Positions 34,548-35,214 of a stretch of 35,214 bases of DNA are shown here, one piece after another. The DNA comes from Silicimonas sp. (GTDB taxonomy: Bacteria; Pseudomonadota; Alphaproteobacteria; Rhodobacterales; Rhodobacteraceae). Every line of letters starts with the position of its first letter. The first letter of the stretch is position 1. The notes below the pieces were generated by a model. That model did not search any database. It worked only from the letters and a program-made list of their open reading frames with translations, and was not told where the DNA came from. The DNA lies in NCBI GenBank assembly GCA_022824315.1, contig JAJEAC010000112.1:1-35214 (forward strand), read 5' to 3'. The position numbers were made by a program, and so were the translations under genes.

Positions 34548-35214
34548 ATGAGCGTGCGCGTCGCTGTCATAGGGGCAGGTGTCATGGGAAGCGATCACGC
34601 CCGGATCTTGGCCGCAGACCTGCCCGGTGCGCACCTGCAAGTCGTCTGTGATGCAAGCGGGGACCGTGTACGCAGCGTCGCAGACGCGCTTGGGACGTCG
34701 AACGCCGCGACCGACGCCATGGCAACTCTTGTGCGCAGCGACGTCGACCTGGCGCTGATTAGCCCGGACGAGACCCATGCGCATCTTTCCATTGCGGCGA
34801 TCCAGGCGGCCAAGCCGATACTCTGCGAAAAAGCCGCTCGCACCCACGTCCAAGGAATGCCTCGTGGTAATTGCGGCCGAAATCAACGCTGGCCGACGCT
34901 TGGTCCAAACGGGTTTCATGCGTCGATTCGACCAATCCCATGTTGCAATGAAAGCCGCGTTTGACGAAGGTGCCTTGGGAAAGGCGGTGATGATGCACAA
35001 TTTCCACCGCAATGTGGAAGCCCCGAATTGGTTCACGGGCCAAATGGCCATCTCCAATTCGGCCCCGCATGAAATCGACATATGCCGTTACGTTCTCGGC
35101 ACCGAGTACATGTCCGTCACCGCATTCCAGGGGAATGGGGAGACGTCAATGGCACCTGTCATGATGGTGCTGGAGACCGCAGGCGGCCAGCTTGTGAACA
35201 TTGAAGTGAACAAC
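34548..35214 (+). pseudogene. Gfo/Idh/MocA oxidoreductase, frameshifted and cut by the window end
   Basis: Starts at ATG 34548, 4 bases after the SDR stop, with the Rossmann motif VIGAGVMGSDHA and normal sequence up to ILCEK. An extra A in a run of five A (34828-34832) then shifts the frame. In the next frame the protein continues as KPLAPTSKECLVVIAAEINA and TGFMRRFDQSHVAM, with no stop up to the end of the window. The relay motif reads ISNSAPHEIDICRYVLG, so the Asp normally four residues before the His is Asn. It may be an inositol-type dehydrogenase with altered activity, or a sequencing artefact in a homopolymer. The 3' end is outside the window. Confidence 0.8.

Noticed and set aside
1..35214. 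CRISPR arrays, tRNA or rRNA genes, phage or conjugation genes
   Set aside because: No regularly spaced repeats, no tRNA-like cloverleaf, no rRNA sequence and no integrase, portal, terminase or relaxase motifs were noticed.

Overview
The window (about 60% G+C by eye) looks like an accessory, catabolic region of an alphaproteobacterium, most plausibly a Rhodobacteraceae/Rhizobiales-type heterotroph. The reasons are tripartite TRAP transporters of two kinds, an inositol cluster controlled by an RpiR-type regulator, and family-level protein resemblance. No rRNA, tRNA or other taxonomic marker is present, so the placement is an inference.

Layout. (1) 0-4 kb: a TAXI-type TRAP transporter (fused permease plus solute-binding protein) on the minus strand, with a divergent LysR regulator. 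(2) 4.4-8.1 kb: a PLP aminotransferase, a PhnB-like VOC protein, and a malonyl-CoA decarboxylase/YciI pair. (3) 8.2-13.2 kb: a plus-strand operon of a RutE-like malonic semialdehyde reductase, an OsmC protein, a DctP/DctQ/DctM TRAP transporter and a hydroxyquinol 1,2-dioxygenase-like intradiol enzyme. DctP and DctM both carry reading-frame lesions. (4) 13.2-15.4 kb: a GntR regulator divergent from a DRE-TIM (homocitrate/isopropylmalate synthase-like) enzyme. (5) 15.6-19.1 kb: a minus-strand aromatic oxygenation group of an MhpA-like flavin hydroxylase, a P450 that has lost its N-terminal half, and a VOC protein. The P450 break abuts the tail of an unrelated TRAP permease in the opposite direction. 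(6) 19.2-23.4 kb: a periplasmic electron-transfer module (cytochrome c', Tat-exported multicopper oxidase, class I cytochrome c) lying between two decayed transposase fragments. (7) 23.5-35.2 kb: a cyclitol catabolic region with two divergent arms. The minus arm is iolG, an aldehyde dehydrogenase, an HpaI-type aldolase, a 2-hydroxyacid dehydrogenase, two more Gfo/Idh/MocA enzymes and an RpiR regulator. The plus arm is iolD, iolE, an SDR and a fourth, frameshifted Gfo/Idh/MocA gene running off the window.

How the genes may work together. IolG, IolE and IolD supply the upper steps of myo-inositol breakdown (oxidation, dehydration, ring opening). iolB, iolC, iolJ and iolA are not in the window, while an HpaI-type aldolase and an aldehyde dehydrogenase sit inside the operon. 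The flavin hydroxylase and the intradiol dioxygenase would fit hydroxylation of a resorcinol-type phenol to hydroxyquinol and its ring cleavage, with the TRAP system as a possible importer, although they are in different transcription units. Malonyl-CoA decarboxylase and the RutE-like reductase share a divergent control region and both deal with C3 malonate-level intermediates.

The region shows wear: at least five reading-frame lesions, one truncated gene, one orphan permease tail and two transposase remnants. Whether the single-base lesions are real or sequencing errors cannot be decided from the sequence alone.
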